A DNA stretch of 64,000 nt from assembly GCF_001293465.1 (NCBI RefSeq), contig NZ_JSYZ01000002.1, forward strand, positions 29,328 through 93,327. The letters are read 5' to 3'. A program made the translations under genes and the position numbers. Below, one piece after another: positions 50,895 to 62,539 of this stretch. This DNA is from Pseudomonas asplenii. Its GTDB lineage: Bacteria; Pseudomonadota; Gammaproteobacteria; Pseudomonadales; Pseudomonadaceae. Below the pieces are notes generated by a model, which did no database searches, was not told the origin of the DNA, and worked only from the letters and a program-made list of their open reading frames with translations. The stretch's first letter is position 1. Each line of letters begins with the position of its first letter.

Positions 50895-51905
50895 ATGGCT
50901 TTCAACATGCGCAACCGCAGCCTGCTGAGCTTGATGCACCACACCAACCGCGAGCTGCACTACCTGCTCGACCTGTCCCGCGACCTCAAGCGTGCCAAGT
51001 ACACCGGCACCGAGCGGCCGCACCTCAAGGGCAAGAACATCGCGCTGATCTTCGAGAAGACCTCGACCCGCACCCGCTGCGCCTTCGAGGTCGCGGCCCA
51101 TGATCAGGGCGCCCACGTCACCTACATCGACCCGGTGTCATCGCAGATCGGCCACAAGGAAAGCATGAAGGATACGGCCCGCGTCCTCGGACGGATGTTC
51201 GACGCCATCGAGTACCGCGGCTTCGAACAGGAGATCGTCGAGGAACTGGCCCGGTTCGCCGGCGTGCCGGTGTTCAACGGCCTGACCGCCGAGTTCCACC
51301 CGACCCAGATGATCGCCGACGTGCTGACCATGCGCGAGCACAGCGACAAGCCGCTGCATGACATCAGCTACGCCTACCTGGGCGATGCCCGCTACAACAT
51401 GGGCAACTCACTGCTGATGATCGGCGCCAAGCTCGGCATGGACGTGCGAATCGCCGCGCCGAAGGCGCTGTGGCCCCATGCCGACTTCATCGCCCAGTGC
51501 CAGGCGTTCGCCGAGGACAGCGGCGCACGCATCACCCTCACCGAGGACCCCGTGGCGGCGGTCAAGGGCGTGGATTTCATCCACACCGACGTGTGGGTCT
51601 CCATGGGCGAGCCGGTGGAGGCCTGGGATGAACGCATCGAGCAGTTGCTGCCGTACCAGGTCAACAGCCGGCTGATGAAGGCCGCAGGCAATCCACGGGT
51701 CAAATTCATGCACTGCCTGCCGGCGTTCCACAACAGCGAGACCAAGGTCGGCAAGGACATCGCCGCCCGTTACCCGCACCTGGCCAATGGCGTGGAGGTC
51801 ACCGAGGAGGTGTTCGAGTCGTCGGCCAACATCGCCTTCGAACAGGCGGAAAACCGCATGCACACCATCAAGGCGATCCTGGTGGCGGCGTTGGCGGATA
51901 TCTGA
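50895..51905 (+). CDS. arcB: Catabolic ornithine carbamoyltransferase ArcB
   Basis: A 336-residue enzyme splitting citrulline with phosphate into ornithine and carbamoyl phosphate. The carbamoyl-phosphate motif [12 protein letters not shown] and the ornithine-side HCLPAFHN are intact. Start chosen at [13 protein letters not shown] after GGGAGAT. It follows the REP pair. Confidence 0.96.
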   Translation: MAFNMRNRSLLSLMHHTNRELHYLLDLSRDLKRAKYTGTERPHLKGKNIALIFEKTSTRTRCAFEVAAHDQGAHVTYIDPVSSQIGHKESMKDTARVLGRMFDAIEYRGFEQEIVEELARFAGVPVFNGLTAEFHPTQMIADVLTMREHSDKPLHDISYAYLGDARYNMGNSLLMIGAKLGMDVRIAAPKALWPHADFIAQCQAFAEDSGARITLTEDPVAAVKGVDFIHTDVWVSMGEPVEAWDERIEQLLPYQVNSRLMKAAGNPRVKFMHCLPAFHNSETKVGKDIAARYPHLANGVEVTEEVFESSANIAFEQAENRMHTIKAILVAALADI

Positions 51906-51926
51906 CCCTGCAGGAGCGGGCTTGTC
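51906..51926. repeat. Degenerate REP remnant between arcB and arcC
   Basis: TGCAGGAGCGGGCTTGTCGG resembles one decayed REP arm, with a partial complement near 51950-51970. Confidence 0.5.
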
Positions 51927-52011
51927 GGGACGCCGTACCGCCGCGAAGCCCTTGGCGGCCAAGCCCACTCCCCCAAAACCGGCCACACGACTCTCAAAGA
52001 AGGACTGCACC

Positions 52012-52941
52012 ATGCGTATCGTCGTAGCCCTGGGCGGCAACGCCCTTCTGCGCCGTGGTGAACCCATGACCGCGGACAACCAACGCGCCAACATCCGCAT
52101 CGCTGCCGAACAGATCGCGAAAATCCACCCTGGCAACCAACTGGTGATCGCCCACGGCAACGGGCCGCAGGTCGGTCTGCTGTCATTGCAGGCAGCCGCC
52201 TACACCCAGGTTTCGCCCTACCCGCTGGATGTCCTCGGCGCGGAAACCGAGGGCATGATCGGCTACATCATCGAACAGGAACTGGGCAACCTGCTGGATT
52301 TCGAAGTGCCCTTCGCCACCCTGCTGACCCAGGTCGAGGTCGACCCCGGCGACCCGGCCTTCCAGCAGCCGAGCAAACCCATCGGCCCGGTCTATACCAG
52401 GGAAGAGGCCGAACGGCTGGCCGCGGAAAAAGGCTGGAGCATCGCCCCCGACGGCGACCGGTTCCGCCGGGTGGTCGCCAGCCCGAAACCCAAGCGCATC
52501 TTCGAGATCCGTCCGATCAAGTGGCTGCTGGAAAACGGCAGCATCGTGATCTGCGCCGGCGGCGGCGGGATTCCGACGATGTACGACGAAAACCGCAAGC
52601 TGCAAGGCATCGAGGCGGTGATCGACAAGGACCTGTGTTCGGCGCTGCTGGCCCGGCAGCTGGAATGCGACCTGCTGGTGATCGCCACCGACGTCAGCGC
52701 GGCCTTCGTCGACTGGGGCAAGCCGACCCGGAAGGCGATCGCCCAGGCGCACCCCGACGACCTGGAAAAACTCGGCTTCGCCGCCGGCTCCATGGGCCCG
52801 AAAGTCGAGGCCGCCTGCGAGTTCGCCCGGCAGACCGGCAAGGTTGCGGTGATCGGCTCGCTGGCGGATATCGAGGCTATCGTCCAAGGTAAAGCGGGCA
52901 CCCGGGTCAGTACCGCCCAACCCGGCATCGTCTATTCATGA
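52012..52941 (+). CDS. arcC: Carbamate kinase ArcC
   Basis: A 309-residue kinase using carbamoyl phosphate to make ATP from ADP. Signatures: [40 protein letters not shown] and [11 protein letters not shown]. Final step of the arginine deiminase pathway. Start follows AAAGAAGGA. Confidence 0.96.
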   Translation: MRIVVALGGNALLRRGEPMTADNQRANIRIAAEQIAKIHPGNQLVIAHGNGPQVGLLSLQAAAYTQVSPYPLDVLGAETEGMIGYIIEQELGNLLDFEVPFATLLTQVEVDPGDPAFQQPSKPIGPVYTREEAERLAAEKGWSIAPDGDRFRRVVASPKPKRIFEIRPIKWLLENGSIVICAGGGGIPTMYDENRKLQGIEAVIDKDLCSALLARQLECDLLVIATDVSAAFVDWGKPTRKAIAQAHPDDLEKLGFAAGSMGPKVEAACEFARQTGKVAVIGSLADIEAIVQGKAGTRVSTAQPGIVYS

Positions 52942-52998
52942 GAACCTTCGGGGCAGGCCATGGTCTGCCCTACTCACGCCTTGTAAGGAGACATCACC

Positions 52999-53358
52999 AT
53001 GGCCAAGTTCGAGCCCGGTCACCTGCATATCGAGCGACACGCGCTGAACAGGGATGACTTCAGCTACAACCTGTGCATCGACTACGAACTCGCCCAGGAT
53101 CCGCGCGAGGGCCAGGGCATGCAGTTCCGGCTGCACGGCACCATCGAAGACAAGCCGCTCGACGAGTCGTTCTTCCTGGCCAAGGACCAGGCCTTCGACT
53201 TCGCCCGCCACGCCACCCGCCTCGCCCAGCAGCACGGCATGCCCAAGAGCGCCAACATCATCGCGCTGCACCGGTACTACGACGAGATGTTCGAGGATGT
53301 GCGCGCGCAACTGCATGTGAAGTCCGGCGATCCGATGAAGCCCGAACACCTCGAGTAG
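52999..53358 (+). CDS. DUF5064 family protein
   Basis: A 119-residue soluble protein, EPGHLHIERHALNRDDFSYN at the N-terminus, resembling the Pseudomonas-specific DUF5064 family. No catalytic motif is visible. Strong AAGGAG ribosome binding site. It follows arcC by 57 bases and may be cotranscribed with the arc operon, but a functional link is unproven. Confidence 0.7.
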   Translation: MAKFEPGHLHIERHALNRDDFSYNLCIDYELAQDPREGQGMQFRLHGTIEDKPLDESFFLAKDQAFDFARHATRLAQQHGMPKSANIIALHRYYDEMFEDVRAQLHVKSGDPMKPEHLE

Positions 53359-53450
53359 CCCGCGCGGCTGGTGCGGAGCATTGCGCGTGGGAAGCCTGCG
53401 GCGGAGATGGCATAATTGCGCCCTTCTCGCCAGGAACCGTATCCCGTCCC

Positions 53451-54959
53451 ATGCGTATCCACGTCAGCTTCATCGACCGCGTCGGCATCACCCAGGAGGT
53501 CCTGGCGCTGCTCGGTGGGCGCAACCTGAACCTGGATGCGGTGGAGATGGTGCCACCCAACGTCTATATCGACGCACCGACCCTCAGCCCGCAAGTGCTG
53601 GAAGAGCTGCGCGATGCCCTGTTCAGTGTGCGTGGCGTTCAGGCGGTCACGGTGGTGGACATCCTGCCCGGACAACGCCGGCACCTGCAGCTCGACGCCC
53701 TGCTCGCGGCCATGACCGATCCGGTGCTGGCGCTGGACAGCCAGGGCGTGGTGCTGCTGGCCAACCCGGCCATGGTCGCCCTGTACGGCCGCGAGCCGGC
53801 GGGGGAAAGCGTCGCCGGGCTGTTCGCCGACCCCGGCCTGCTGGATGCCCTGCTGGAGAACGGCTTTCGCCTGCCGCTGCGGGAAATCACCGTCAATGGC
53901 CAGACGCTGCTGCTCGATGCCACGCCGATCACCGATGCCGGTGCCCTGCTGACGCTGTACCAGCCCAGCCGGATCGGTGAACGCCTGTCCGCGCTGCATC
54001 ACGATCATGCCGAAGGCTTCGACTCGCTGCTCGGCGAGTCGGCGCCGATCCGTACCCTCAAGGCCCGGGCCCAGCGGGTCGCGGCCCTCGATGCCCCCCT
54101 GCTGATCCAGGGCGAAACCGGTACCGGCAAGGAACTGGTGGCCCGTGCCTGCCATGCCATCAGCGCCCGTCATGGTGCGCCGTTTCTCGCCCTGAACTGT
54201 GCGGCACTCCCGGAAAGCCTCGCCGAGAGCGAACTGTTCGGCTATGCCCCCGGCGCCTTCACCGGCGCCCAGCGCGGCGGCAAGCCGGGGCTGATGGAAC
54301 TGGCCAACCAGGGCACGGTATTTCTCGACGAAATCGGCGAGATGTCGCCGTACCTGCAGGCCAAGCTGCTGCGTTTTCTCAATGACGGCAGCTTTCGCCG
54401 GGTGGGGGGCGATCGCGAGATCAAGGTCAATGTGCGGATCATCAGCGCCACCCACCGCGACCTGGAGAAGATGGTCAGCGAAGGCAACTTCCGCGAAGAC
54501 CTGTTCTACCGCCTCAACGTCCTCAACGTCGAGGTGCCGCCGCTGCGCGAACGCGGCCAGGATATCCTGCTGCTGGCGCGCTACTTCATGCAGCAGGCCT
54601 GCACGCAGATCCAGCGCCCGGTGTGCCGGCTCGCCCCCGGCACCTACCCGGCGCTGCTGGGCAACCGCTGGCCGGGCAACGTCCGCCAGTTGCAGAACGT
54701 GATCTTCCGCGCGGCGGCGATCTGCGAGGGCAGCCTGGTGGATATCGGCGACCTGGACATCGCCGGCACCTCCGTGGCACGCGAGAGCGACGGCGAAATC
54801 GAAAGCCTGGAACAGGCGGTCGAGGATTTCGAGCGCAACCTGCTGGAAAAGCTCTACGCCCAATACCCATCGACCCGCCAGTTGGCCAACCGCCTGCAGA
54901 CCTCCCACACGGCGATTGCCCATCGCCTGCGCAAGTACGGGATTCCCGGCAAGCCCTGA
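53451..54959 (+). CDS. gcsR: Sigma-54-dependent activator GcsR (TyrR-like)
   Basis: A 502-residue TyrR-like enhancer-binding protein. N-terminal ACT-like domain (about 1-75), PAS-like domain (about 80-180), AAA+ domain (about 200-430) with Walker A GETGTGKE, the sigma-54 contact GAFTGA and Walker B VFLDEIGE, then a TyrR-type helix-turn-helix (about 470-502, TRQLANRLQTSHTAIAHRLR). Position before gcvH, matching operators and a -24/-12 promoter identify it as GcsR, the glycine-responsive activator of the glycine cleavage genes. Confidence 0.92.
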   Translation: MRIHVSFIDRVGITQEVLALLGGRNLNLDAVEMVPPNVYIDAPTLSPQVLEELRDALFSVRGVQAVTVVDILPGQRRHLQLDALLAAMTDPVLALDSQGVVLLANPAMVALYGREPAGESVAGLFADPGLLDALLENGFRLPLREITVNGQTLLLDATPITDAGALLTLYQPSRIGERLSALHHDHAEGFDSLLGESAPIRTLKARAQRVAALDAPLLIQGETGTGKELVARACHAISARHGAPFLALNCAALPESLAESELFGYAPGAFTGAQRGGKPGLMELANQGTVFLDEIGEMSPYLQAKLLRFLNDGSFRRVGGDREIKVNVRIISATHRDLEKMVSEGNFREDLFYRLNVLNVEVPPLRERGQDILLLARYFMQQACTQIQRPVCRLAPGTYPALLGNRWPGNVRQLQNVIFRAAAICEGSLVDIGDLDIAGTSVARESDGEIESLEQAVEDFERNLLEKLYAQYPSTRQLANRLQTSHTAIAHRLRKYGIPGKP

Positions 54960-55073
54960 ACCGCAACCCTATCCCTGGCTGCAAACCGACCCGCGGGGTA
55001 CACCAGCAGGCGGCCAGCGGCCGACCTCCGGGAACAACCATCCCCTGCGACCACTCCAGAAGCGACACTCATC

Positions 55074-55091
55074 TGTACTGAAAGCGATACA
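55074..55091. promoter_or_regulatory. GcsR-type operator 1
   Basis: TGTACTGAAAGCGATACA: 18 bases with TGTA...TACA ends, immediately before operator 2. Confidence 0.7.
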
Positions 55092-55092
55092 G

Positions 55093-55110
55093 CGGAACGA
55101 TTTCGCTACA
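55093..55110. promoter_or_regulatory. GcsR-type operator 2
   Basis: On the minus strand TGTAGCG-AAAT-CGTTCCG, one base from the published GcsR repeat TGTAACG-N4-CGTTCCG. One base separates it from operator 1. Confidence 0.78.
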
Positions 55111-55173
55111 ACGACTGCCGTCCCAATTCTGACAAGACTTTGATCCCGTTGCGCTTTTTTCGGCCGCCCAGAC

Positions 55174-55191
55174 TGTAGCGATTTCACTACA
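55174..55191. promoter_or_regulatory. GcsR-type operator 3
   Basis: TGTAGCGATTTCACTACA, palindromic ends, exactly 100 bases downstream of operator 1 and about 65 before the -24 element. Confidence 0.75.
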
Positions 55192-55256
55192 GTCCATTCG
55201 CGGCAACTGCGCCGAAACCTGCGCCAAACCCTTGATTTTCAAGCTCCTCACCCGAT

Positions 55257-55272
55257 TGGCCGCAAACTTGCT
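55257..55272 (+). promoter_or_regulatory. Sigma-54 promoter of the gcv operon
   Basis: TGGCCGC-AAAC-TTGCT, matching the -24/-12 consensus TGGCACG-N4-TTGC with conserved GG and GC. Predicted start near 55283, about 70 bases before gcvH. Confidence 0.88.
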
Positions 55273-55354
55273 AAGGGAGTCCCATTCAAGCGGGGCGAAG
55301 TCCTCGCCTTCAATAGCGTCCACCAGACGAATCTGGCCCTTGAGGAGTGTTTCC

Positions 55355-55732
55355 ATGACCGAGTTGCGTTTTACCGAAGACCACGAGTGGCTGCGTACCG
55401 AAGCCGATGGCAGCGTAACGGTCGGGATCACGGCGTTCGCCCAGAACGCCCTCGGTGATGTCGTATTCGTCCAGTTGCCGGAACTGCAGGCCTACGACAA
55501 GGGCGCCGAAGCCGCCACCGTGGAATCGGTCAAGGCCGCCAGCGGCGTGTACATGCCTCTGGACGGGGAAGTGCTGGAGGTCAACCCGGCACTGGAAGAC
55601 AGCCCGGAACTGGTCAACGAAGACCCGCTGGGCGAAGGCTGGTTCTTCCGCTTCAAACCCGCCGATGCCGCCGCTGTCGGCCAACTGCTGGATCAGGCCG
55701 CCTACGAGCGCCTGATCGAAGCCCAGGCCTGA
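55355..55732 (+). CDS. gcvH: Glycine cleavage H protein
   Basis: A 125-residue lipoyl carrier that shuttles the aminomethyl group between P, T and L proteins. The lipoylated lysine is K60 in AATVESVKAASGVYMPL. Start chosen at MTELRFTEDHEWL with GAGGAGTG upstream. First gene of the gcv operon. It corresponds to GcvH2 of P. aeruginosa. Confidence 0.96.
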   Translation: MTELRFTEDHEWLRTEADGSVTVGITAFAQNALGDVVFVQLPELQAYDKGAEAATVESVKAASGVYMPLDGEVLEVNPALEDSPELVNEDPLGEGWFFRFKPADAAAVGQLLDQAAYERLIEAQA

Positions 55733-55741
55733 GGAACCACC

Positions 55742-58591
55742 ATGACCATCAACCTCGGCACCGCCAACGAATTCATCGCCCGTCACATCGGCCCACGCCA
55801 GGATGACGAACGCGCCATGCTCGCCACCCTCGGTTTCGACTCCCTGGAAGCCCTGGCTGCCAGCGTGATTCCCGACAGCATCAAGGGCACCAGCGTCCTC
55901 GACCTGCCGGCCGGCCAGAGCGAAGCCGATGCCCTGGCATCGATCAAGGCCATCGCCGCACAGAACCAGTTGTTCAAGACCTACATCGGCCAGGGCTACT
56001 ACAACTGTCACACGCCGGCGCCGATCCTGCGCAACCTGCTGGAGAACCCGGCCTGGTACACCGCCTACACCCCCTACCAGCCGGAAATTTCCCAGGGCCG
56101 CCTGGAAGCGCTGCTGAACTTCCAGACCCTGATCAGCGACCTCACCGGCCTGCCGATCGCCAACGCCTCGCTGCTCGACGAGGCCACCGCCGCCGCCGAA
56201 GCCATGACCTTCTGCAAGCGCCTGAGCAAGAACAAGGGCAGCCACGCCTTCTTCGCTTCCGTGCACTGCCATCCGCAGACCCTCGACGTGCTGCGCACCC
56301 GTGCCGAGCCGCTGGGCATCGAGGTGGTGGTCGGTGACGAACACGCACTGGGCGATGTCAGCAGCTTCTTCGGTGCACTGCTGCAATACCCGGCGAGCAA
56401 CGGCGATCTGTTCGACTATCGCGAACTGACCGAACGCTTCCACGCCGCCAACGCCCTGGTCGCGGTCGCCGCCGACCTGCTGGCGCTGACCCTGCTGACT
56501 CCGCCGGGCGAATTCGGTGCCGATGTCGCCATCGGCAGCGCCCAGCGCTTTGGTGTACCGCTGGGCTTCGGCGGCCCGCACGCGGCCTACTTCTCCACCC
56601 GTGATGCGTTCAAGCGCGACATGCCCGGCCGCCTGGTCGGTGTTTCGGTGGACCGTTTCGGCAAGCCGGCCCTGCGTCTGGCGATGCAGACCCGCGAGCA
56701 ACACATCCGTCGCGAGAAGGCCACCAGCAACATCTGCACCGCCCAGGTGCTGCTGGCCAACATCGCCAGCATGTACGCCGTGTATCACGGTCCCAAGGGG
56801 CTGAAGCAGATCGCCCGGCGTACCCACCGCCTGACCGCGATCCTGGCCAAGGGCCTGGCCGCGCTGGGCCTGGCCGTCGAGCAGAACAGCTTTTTCGACA
56901 CCCTGACACTCAAGACCGGTGCCCAGACCGCGGCCTTGCTGGCCAAGGCCCGTGAGCAGCAGATCAACCTGCGGGTGGTCGATGGCGAGCGCCTGGGCCT
57001 GTCGCTGGACGAAACCTGCGGCCAGGCCGATGTCGAAACCCTCTGGGCCCTGCTGGCCGAGGGCAAGGCGCTGCCGGACTTCGCCGCCCTCGCCGCTGCG
57101 GCCCAGGACAGCATCCCCGCAGCCCTGGTTCGCCAGTCGCCGATCCTCAGCCACCCGGTGTTCAACCGCTACCACTCGGAAACCGAGCTGATGCGCTACC
57201 TGCGCCGGCTGGCGGACAAGGACCTGGCCCTGGACCGCACCATGATCCCGCTGGGCTCGTGCACCATGAAGCTCAACGCCGCCAGCGAGATGATCCCGGT
57301 GACCTGGGCCGAGTTCGGTGCCCTGCACCCCTTCGCCCCGGCCGAACAGAGTGCCGGCTACCAGCAACTGACCGACGAGCTGGAAGCGATGCTCTGCGCC
57401 GCCACCGGCTATGACGCGGTCTCCCTGCAGCCCAACGCCGGCTCCCAGGGCGAGTACGCCGGTCTGCTGGCGATCCGCGCCTACCATCAGAGCCGCGGCG
57501 AAGGCCGTCGCGATATCTGTCTGATCCCGTCGTCGGCCCACGGTACCAACCCGGCCACCGCCCACATGGCCGGCATGCGCGTGGTGGTCACCGCCTGCGA
57601 TGCCCGTGGCAACGTCGATATCGAGGACCTGCGGGCCAAGGCCATCGAGCACCGCGAACACCTCGCCGCGCTGATGATCACCTACCCGTCGACCCATGGC
57701 GTGTTCGAGGAAGGCATCCGCGAAATCTGCGGCATCGTCCACGACAACGGCGGCCAGGTGTACATCGACGGTGCCAACATGAACGCGATGGTCGGCCTCT
57801 GCGCCCCCGGCAAGTTCGGCGGCGACGTCTCGCACCTGAACCTGCACAAGACCTTCTGCATCCCCCACGGCGGTGGCGGCCCGGGCGTCGGCCCGATCGG
57901 CGTGAAGTCGCACCTGGCGCCGTTCCTGCCCGGCCATGGCGTGATGGAGCGCAAGGAAGGCGCGGTCTGCGCGGCACCGTTCGGCAGCGCGAGCATTCTG
58001 CCGATCACCTGGATGTACATCCGCATGATGGGCGGCGAAGGTCTCAAGCGTGCCTCGCAACTGGCCATCCTCAATGCCAACTACATCTCCCGGCGCCTGG
58101 AAGAGCACTACCCGGTGCTGTACACCGGCAGCAACGGCCTGGTGGCCCACGAGTGCATCCTCGACCTGCGCCCGCTGAAGGACAGCAGCGGCATCAGCGT
58201 CGACGACGTCGCCAAGCGCCTGATCGACTTCGGTTTCCACGCCCCGACCATGTCGTTCCCGGTCGCCGGCACGCTGATGATCGAGCCGACCGAAAGTGAG
58301 TCCAGAGAAGAACTGGACCGCTTCTGCGACGCCATGATCCGCATCCGCGAGGAAATCCGCGCGGTGGAGAACGGCAGCCTGGACAAGGACGACAACCCGC
58401 TGAAGAACGCCCCGCACACCGCGGCGGAACTGGTCGGCGAGTGGGCGCACCCGTACAGCCGCGAGCAGGCGGTTTACCCGGTGGCATCGCTGGTCGAAGG
58501 CAAGTACTGGCCGCCGGTCGGTCGCGTCGACAACGTGTTCGGCGACCGCAACCTGGTCTGCGCCTGCCCATCGATCGAGAACTACGCTTGA
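55742..58591 (+). CDS. gcvP: Glycine dehydrogenase (decarboxylating), P protein
   Basis: A 949-residue homodimer-type P protein, pyridoxal-phosphate dependent, which decarboxylates glycine onto the H-protein lipoate. The PLP lysine lies in [20 protein letters not shown], and the glycine-rich segments and [12 protein letters not shown] are intact. It follows gcvH by 9 bases. Corresponds to GcvP2. Confidence 0.97.
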   Translation: MTINLGTANEFIARHIGPRQDDERAMLATLGFDSLEALAASVIPDSIKGTSVLDLPAGQSEADALASIKAIAAQNQLFKTYIGQGYYNCHTPAPILRNLLENPAWYTAYTPYQPEISQGRLEALLNFQTLISDLTGLPIANASLLDEATAAAEAMTFCKRLSKNKGSHAFFASVHCHPQTLDVLRTRAEPLGIEVVVGDEHALGDVSSFFGALLQYPASNGDLFDYRELTERFHAANALVAVAADLLALTLLTPPGEFGADVAIGSAQRFGVPLGFGGPHAAYFSTRDAFKRDMPGRLVGVSVDRFGKPALRLAMQTREQHIRREKATSNICTAQVLLANIASMYAVYHGPKGLKQIARRTHRLTAILAKGLAALGLAVEQNSFFDTLTLKTGAQTAALLAKAREQQINLRVVDGERLGLSLDETCGQADVETLWALLAEGKALPDFAALAAAAQDSIPAALVRQSPILSHPVFNRYHSETELMRYLRRLADKDLALDRTMIPLGSCTMKLNAASEMIPVTWAEFGALHPFAPAEQSAGYQQLTDELEAMLCAATGYDAVSLQPNAGSQGEYAGLLAIRAYHQSRGEGRRDICLIPSSAHGTNPATAHMAGMRVVVTACDARGNVDIEDLRAKAIEHREHLAALMITYPSTHGVFEEGIREICGIVHDNGGQVYIDGANMNAMVGLCAPGKFGGDVSHLNLHKTFCIPHGGGGPGVGPIGVKSHLAPFLPGHGVMERKEGAVCAAPFGSASILPITWMYIRMMGGEGLKRASQLAILNANYISRRLEEHYPVLYTGSNGLVAHECILDLRPLKDSSGISVDDVAKRLIDFGFHAPTMSFPVAGTLMIEPTESESREELDRFCDAMIRIREEIRAVENGSLDKDDNPLKNAPHTAAELVGEWAHPYSREQAVYPVASLVEGKYWPPVGRVDNVFGDRNLVCACPSIENYA

Positions 58592-58604
58592 TCACATGAC
58601 TCAC

Positions 58605-58640
58605 CCCCTGCGGGAGCCGGCTTGCTGGCTCCCGCAGGGG
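58605..58640 (+). other. Perfect 14-base-pair hairpin between gcvP and sdaA
   Basis: CCCCTGCGGGAGCC and GGCTCCCGCAGGGG pair around an 8-base loop, 13 bases after the gcvP stop. No T-run follows, so it is more likely an mRNA stability or processing element than a terminator. Confidence 0.75.
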
Positions 58641-58682
58641 ACTGCGTCCTCACCATAATAAGAACGACCCCGGAGAACCCAC

Positions 58683-60059
<1,377 letters not shown>

Positions 60060-60108
60060 TCGGCGAGGCTGGCGCAAGCCGCCTTCCGACAATTTCCAGG
60101 AGTTGAAG

Positions 60109-61233
60109 ATGTCCACCGAAAACCTGCTGAAAACCCCGCTGCACGCCCTGCACCTGCAACTCGGGGCACGCATGGTGCCGTTCGCCGGCTATGAAATGCC
60201 GGTGCAGTACCCGCTGGGCGTCCTCAAGGAACACCAGCACACCCGTGACCAGGCCGGGTTGTTCGATGTCTCGCACATGGGCCAGATCCGCCTGGTCGGC
60301 GCCGGGGCCGCCAAGGCCCTGGAAAGCCTGGTGCCGGTGGATATCGTCGACCTGCCGGTGGGCATGCAGCGCTATGCGATGTTCACCAACGAAAACGGCG
60401 GCATCCTCGACGACCTGATGGTCGCCAACCTGGGTAACGACGAGCTGTTCCTGGTGGTCAACGCCGCCTGCAAGGAACAGGACCTGGCCCACCTGCGCAA
60501 GCACCTGGGGCATCTGTGCGAGGTGCAGCCGCTGTTCGAGGAGCGCGCCCTGCTCGCCCTGCAAGGTCCCGCCGCCGTTACCGTGCTGGCGCGCCTGGCA
60601 CCGGAAGTAACCCGGATGACCTTCATGCAGTTCGCGCCACTGCGCCTGCTGGGGGTCGACTGCTACGTCAGCCGCTCCGGCTACACCGGTGAAGACGGCT
60701 TCGAGATTTCCGTGCCGGCAGCCAGTGCCGAAAGCCTGGCCCGCAGCCTGCTGGCCGAGACCGAAGTCGAGGCCATCGGCCTCGGCGCCCGCGATTCGCT
60801 ACGCCTGGAAGCCGGCCTGTGCCTCTACGGGCACGACATGAACGAGCAGACCACGCCCGTGGAGGCCAACCTGCTCTGGGCCATATCCAAGGCCCGGCGT
60901 GCCGATGGCGCCCGTGCCGGTGGCTTCCCCGGTGCCGAGCAGGTCTTCGCCCAACAGCAACAGGGGGTGCAGCGCAAGCGTGTTGGCCTGCTGCCCCAGG
61001 AGCGGACTCCCGTACGCGAAGGTGCGGAAATCGTCGACGAAGCCGGCACGGTGATCGGCAGCGTGTGCAGCGGTGGTTTCGGCCCGACCCTCGGCGCACC
61101 GCTGGCCATGGGCTACCTGGATGCCGCCCACTGCGCTCTGGACAGCCAGGTCTGGGCCATCGTACGAGGCAAGCGCATCCCGCTGAAAGTCAGCAAAATG
61201 CCGTTTGTCGCACAACGTTACTATCGTGGTTGA
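60109..61233 (+). CDS. gcvT: Glycine cleavage T protein (aminomethyltransferase)
   Basis: A 374-residue enzyme that passes the methylene group to tetrahydrofolate and releases ammonia. LFDVSHMGQIRLVG, SRSGYTGEDGFEISVP and GLGARDSLRLEAGLCLYGHD are hallmark segments, with the catalytic Asp in LGARDSLRLE. Start chosen at MSTENLLKTPLHAL after CCAGGAG; a TTG two codons upstream is possible. Last gene of the operon. Confidence 0.96.
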   Translation: MSTENLLKTPLHALHLQLGARMVPFAGYEMPVQYPLGVLKEHQHTRDQAGLFDVSHMGQIRLVGAGAAKALESLVPVDIVDLPVGMQRYAMFTNENGGILDDLMVANLGNDELFLVVNAACKEQDLAHLRKHLGHLCEVQPLFEERALLALQGPAAVTVLARLAPEVTRMTFMQFAPLRLLGVDCYVSRSGYTGEDGFEISVPAASAESLARSLLAETEVEAIGLGARDSLRLEAGLCLYGHDMNEQTTPVEANLLWAISKARRADGARAGGFPGAEQVFAQQQQGVQRKRVGLLPQERTPVREGAEIVDEAGTVIGSVCSGGFGPTLGAPLAMGYLDAAHCALDSQVWAIVRGKRIPLKVSKMPFVAQRYYRG

Positions 61234-61370
61234 TACCAACAGTAACAACTAACGGTAATGAAACTGTGCACTGGTTTGTAACGTGTCCGCCACAAACCAG
61301 TGCATATATTCGCAAGTGAACTTGGCTTATAACAGTCGAACACAAGTGAATGCCTGAATGTCCGGGATGT

Positions 61371-61439
61371 CCCCGCCAGAGCCCGCGAAAACTGCGGCAA
61401 ACGGCCTCAAATCGCGGGATGGACGGGGGCTTGTTTTTT
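61371..61439 (+). terminator. Large hairpin terminator after gcvT
   Basis: CCCCGCC pairs with GGACGGGG (one mismatch) and CCCGCGA with TCGCGGG inside it, followed by GCTTGTTTTTTC. About 140 bases downstream of gcvT; it most likely ends the gcv operon, although a small RNA ending here cannot be excluded. Confidence 0.68.
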
Positions 61440-61622
61440 CTCCCACAGTTGGCGTAGAGTTTCCCTACTGTGTTTGCATGGGTCGCTTGGAATCGTGACC
61501 TGGGCAGTAGCTTTAAGTTCGCTACAACCCGTTCGACGTCTCTTACTTTCCTGCAACCCAGCCCAGTACTCTTTCCAGCGAAAGGGGCTGTCATTAATTT
61601 TTAGCGTCAAAGGAAATAAGAA
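61440..61622 (+). other. Long leader region of the cold-shock gene
   Basis: About 180 bases without a gene before the cold-shock gene. A long 5' untranslated leader is normal for this family and acts in temperature control of translation. The ribosome binding site AAGGAAAT is clear. The promoter cannot be assigned with confidence. Confidence 0.5.
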
Positions 61623-61835
61623 ATGTCCGAACGTAAGAGCGGTACCGTCAAGTGGTTTAACGACGAAAAGGGTTTTGGTTTTATCACTCCTGAGAGCGGT
61701 CCGGATCTGTTCGTCCACTTCCGCGCCATTCAGGGCAGCGGCTTCAAGAGCCTGAAAGAAGGCCAGAAAGTGACCTTCATCGCAGTACAGGGCCAGAAAG
61801 GCCTGCAGGCTGACGAAGTCATCGCAGAAAACTGA
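61623..61835 (+). CDS. Cold-shock domain protein, CspA family
   Basis: A 70-residue single cold-shock domain. Both RNA-binding motifs are present, [18 protein letters not shown] (RNP1, KGFGFI) and DLFVHFRAI (RNP2, LFVHF). It is a nucleic-acid chaperone. The exact paralogue (CspA, CapB and others) cannot be fixed by eye. Confidence 0.95.
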   Translation: MSERKSGTVKWFNDEKGFGFITPESGPDLFVHFRAIQGSGFKSLKEGQKVTFIAVQGQKGLQADEVIAEN

Positions 61836-61853
61836 GTTCGGTTTTTATGCCTG

Positions 61854-61889
61854 AAAAGCCCCTGATGGTGACATCAGGGGCTTTTTTTA
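61854..61889 (+). terminator. Cold-shock gene terminator
   Basis: AAAAGCCCCTGATG-GTGA-CATCAGGGGCTTTTTTT, a near perfect intrinsic terminator. Confidence 0.95.
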
Positions 61890-61976
61890 TGTGCGCGGTT
61901 TATGCATCAACCGCTGCAGGTCTGGTTTTATGGGGGTAGCTTCGTAAAATGGCCTTTTCCTCGAGAGAAAGCCCCC

Positions 61977-62462
61977 ATGACGAAGCACGTACTAAGCCCA
62001 CAGGGTGACTTCCCCGCCGCCGGCCTGGGCCGTCGCCTGGCAGCGATGTTCTATGACGCCCTGCTGTGCACCGCCCTGCTGATCGTGACCGGCTTCATCT
62101 ACAAGCTGGCGCAGATGGCAATCATCGGCGAGCAGCGCCTCAAGACCCTGGCCGACTCCGGCGCCCTGGACGGCGACCCCTTGTTCTCGACCGTGGTGTT
62201 CTGCGTACTGTTCGGCTTCTTCGCCAAATTCTGGACCTACAAGGGCCAGACCCTGGGCATGCAGGTGTGGGGCATTCGCGTACAGAACGCCGATGGTTCT
62301 GCCATCAGCCTCTGGCAGGCCCTGCTGCGCTTTCTCATCGCCATCGTTTCCATGCTCTTCGCTGGCCTGGGCTTCATCTGGGTACTGCTGGACAAGCAGA
62401 AACGCAGCTGGCACGACATCTATTCCGACAGTCGGCTGGTACGCATCCCCAAGCAGCGCTGA
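61977..62462 (+). CDS. RDD-family membrane protein
   Basis: A 161-residue inner-membrane protein. GLGRRLAAMFYDALLCTALL is the RDD motif variant (R..A..YD), followed by about three membrane helices and TYKGQTLGMQVWGIRV, the second family signature. Function is unknown; some members transport ions. Start chosen at MTKHVLSPQGDF. Confidence 0.85.
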   Translation: MTKHVLSPQGDFPAAGLGRRLAAMFYDALLCTALLIVTGFIYKLAQMAIIGEQRLKTLADSGALDGDPLFSTVVFCVLFGFFAKFWTYKGQTLGMQVWGIRVQNADGSAISLWQALLRFLIAIVSMLFAGLGFIWVLLDKQKRSWHDIYSDSRLVRIPKQR

Positions 62463-62481
62463 GACTTTCCGCCCGCCCATG

Positions 62482-62513
62482 AAAAAGCCCGCCTCATTTC
62501 AAGGCGGGCTTTT
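62482..62513. terminator. Bidirectional terminator between RDD gene and mucD
   Basis: GAAAAAGCCCGCCT-CATTTCA-AGGCGGGCTTTTC; serves both converging genes. Confidence 0.93.
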
Positions 62514-62539
62514 CTACATCCAGTCACCAACCGGCTGGT

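Noticed and set aside
55310..58450. Very long open frame (1046 codons) on the minus strand opposite gcvP
   Set aside because: Shadow of GC-rich codon use in gcvP; the protein is low-complexity with no domain, and gcvP is unmistakable.
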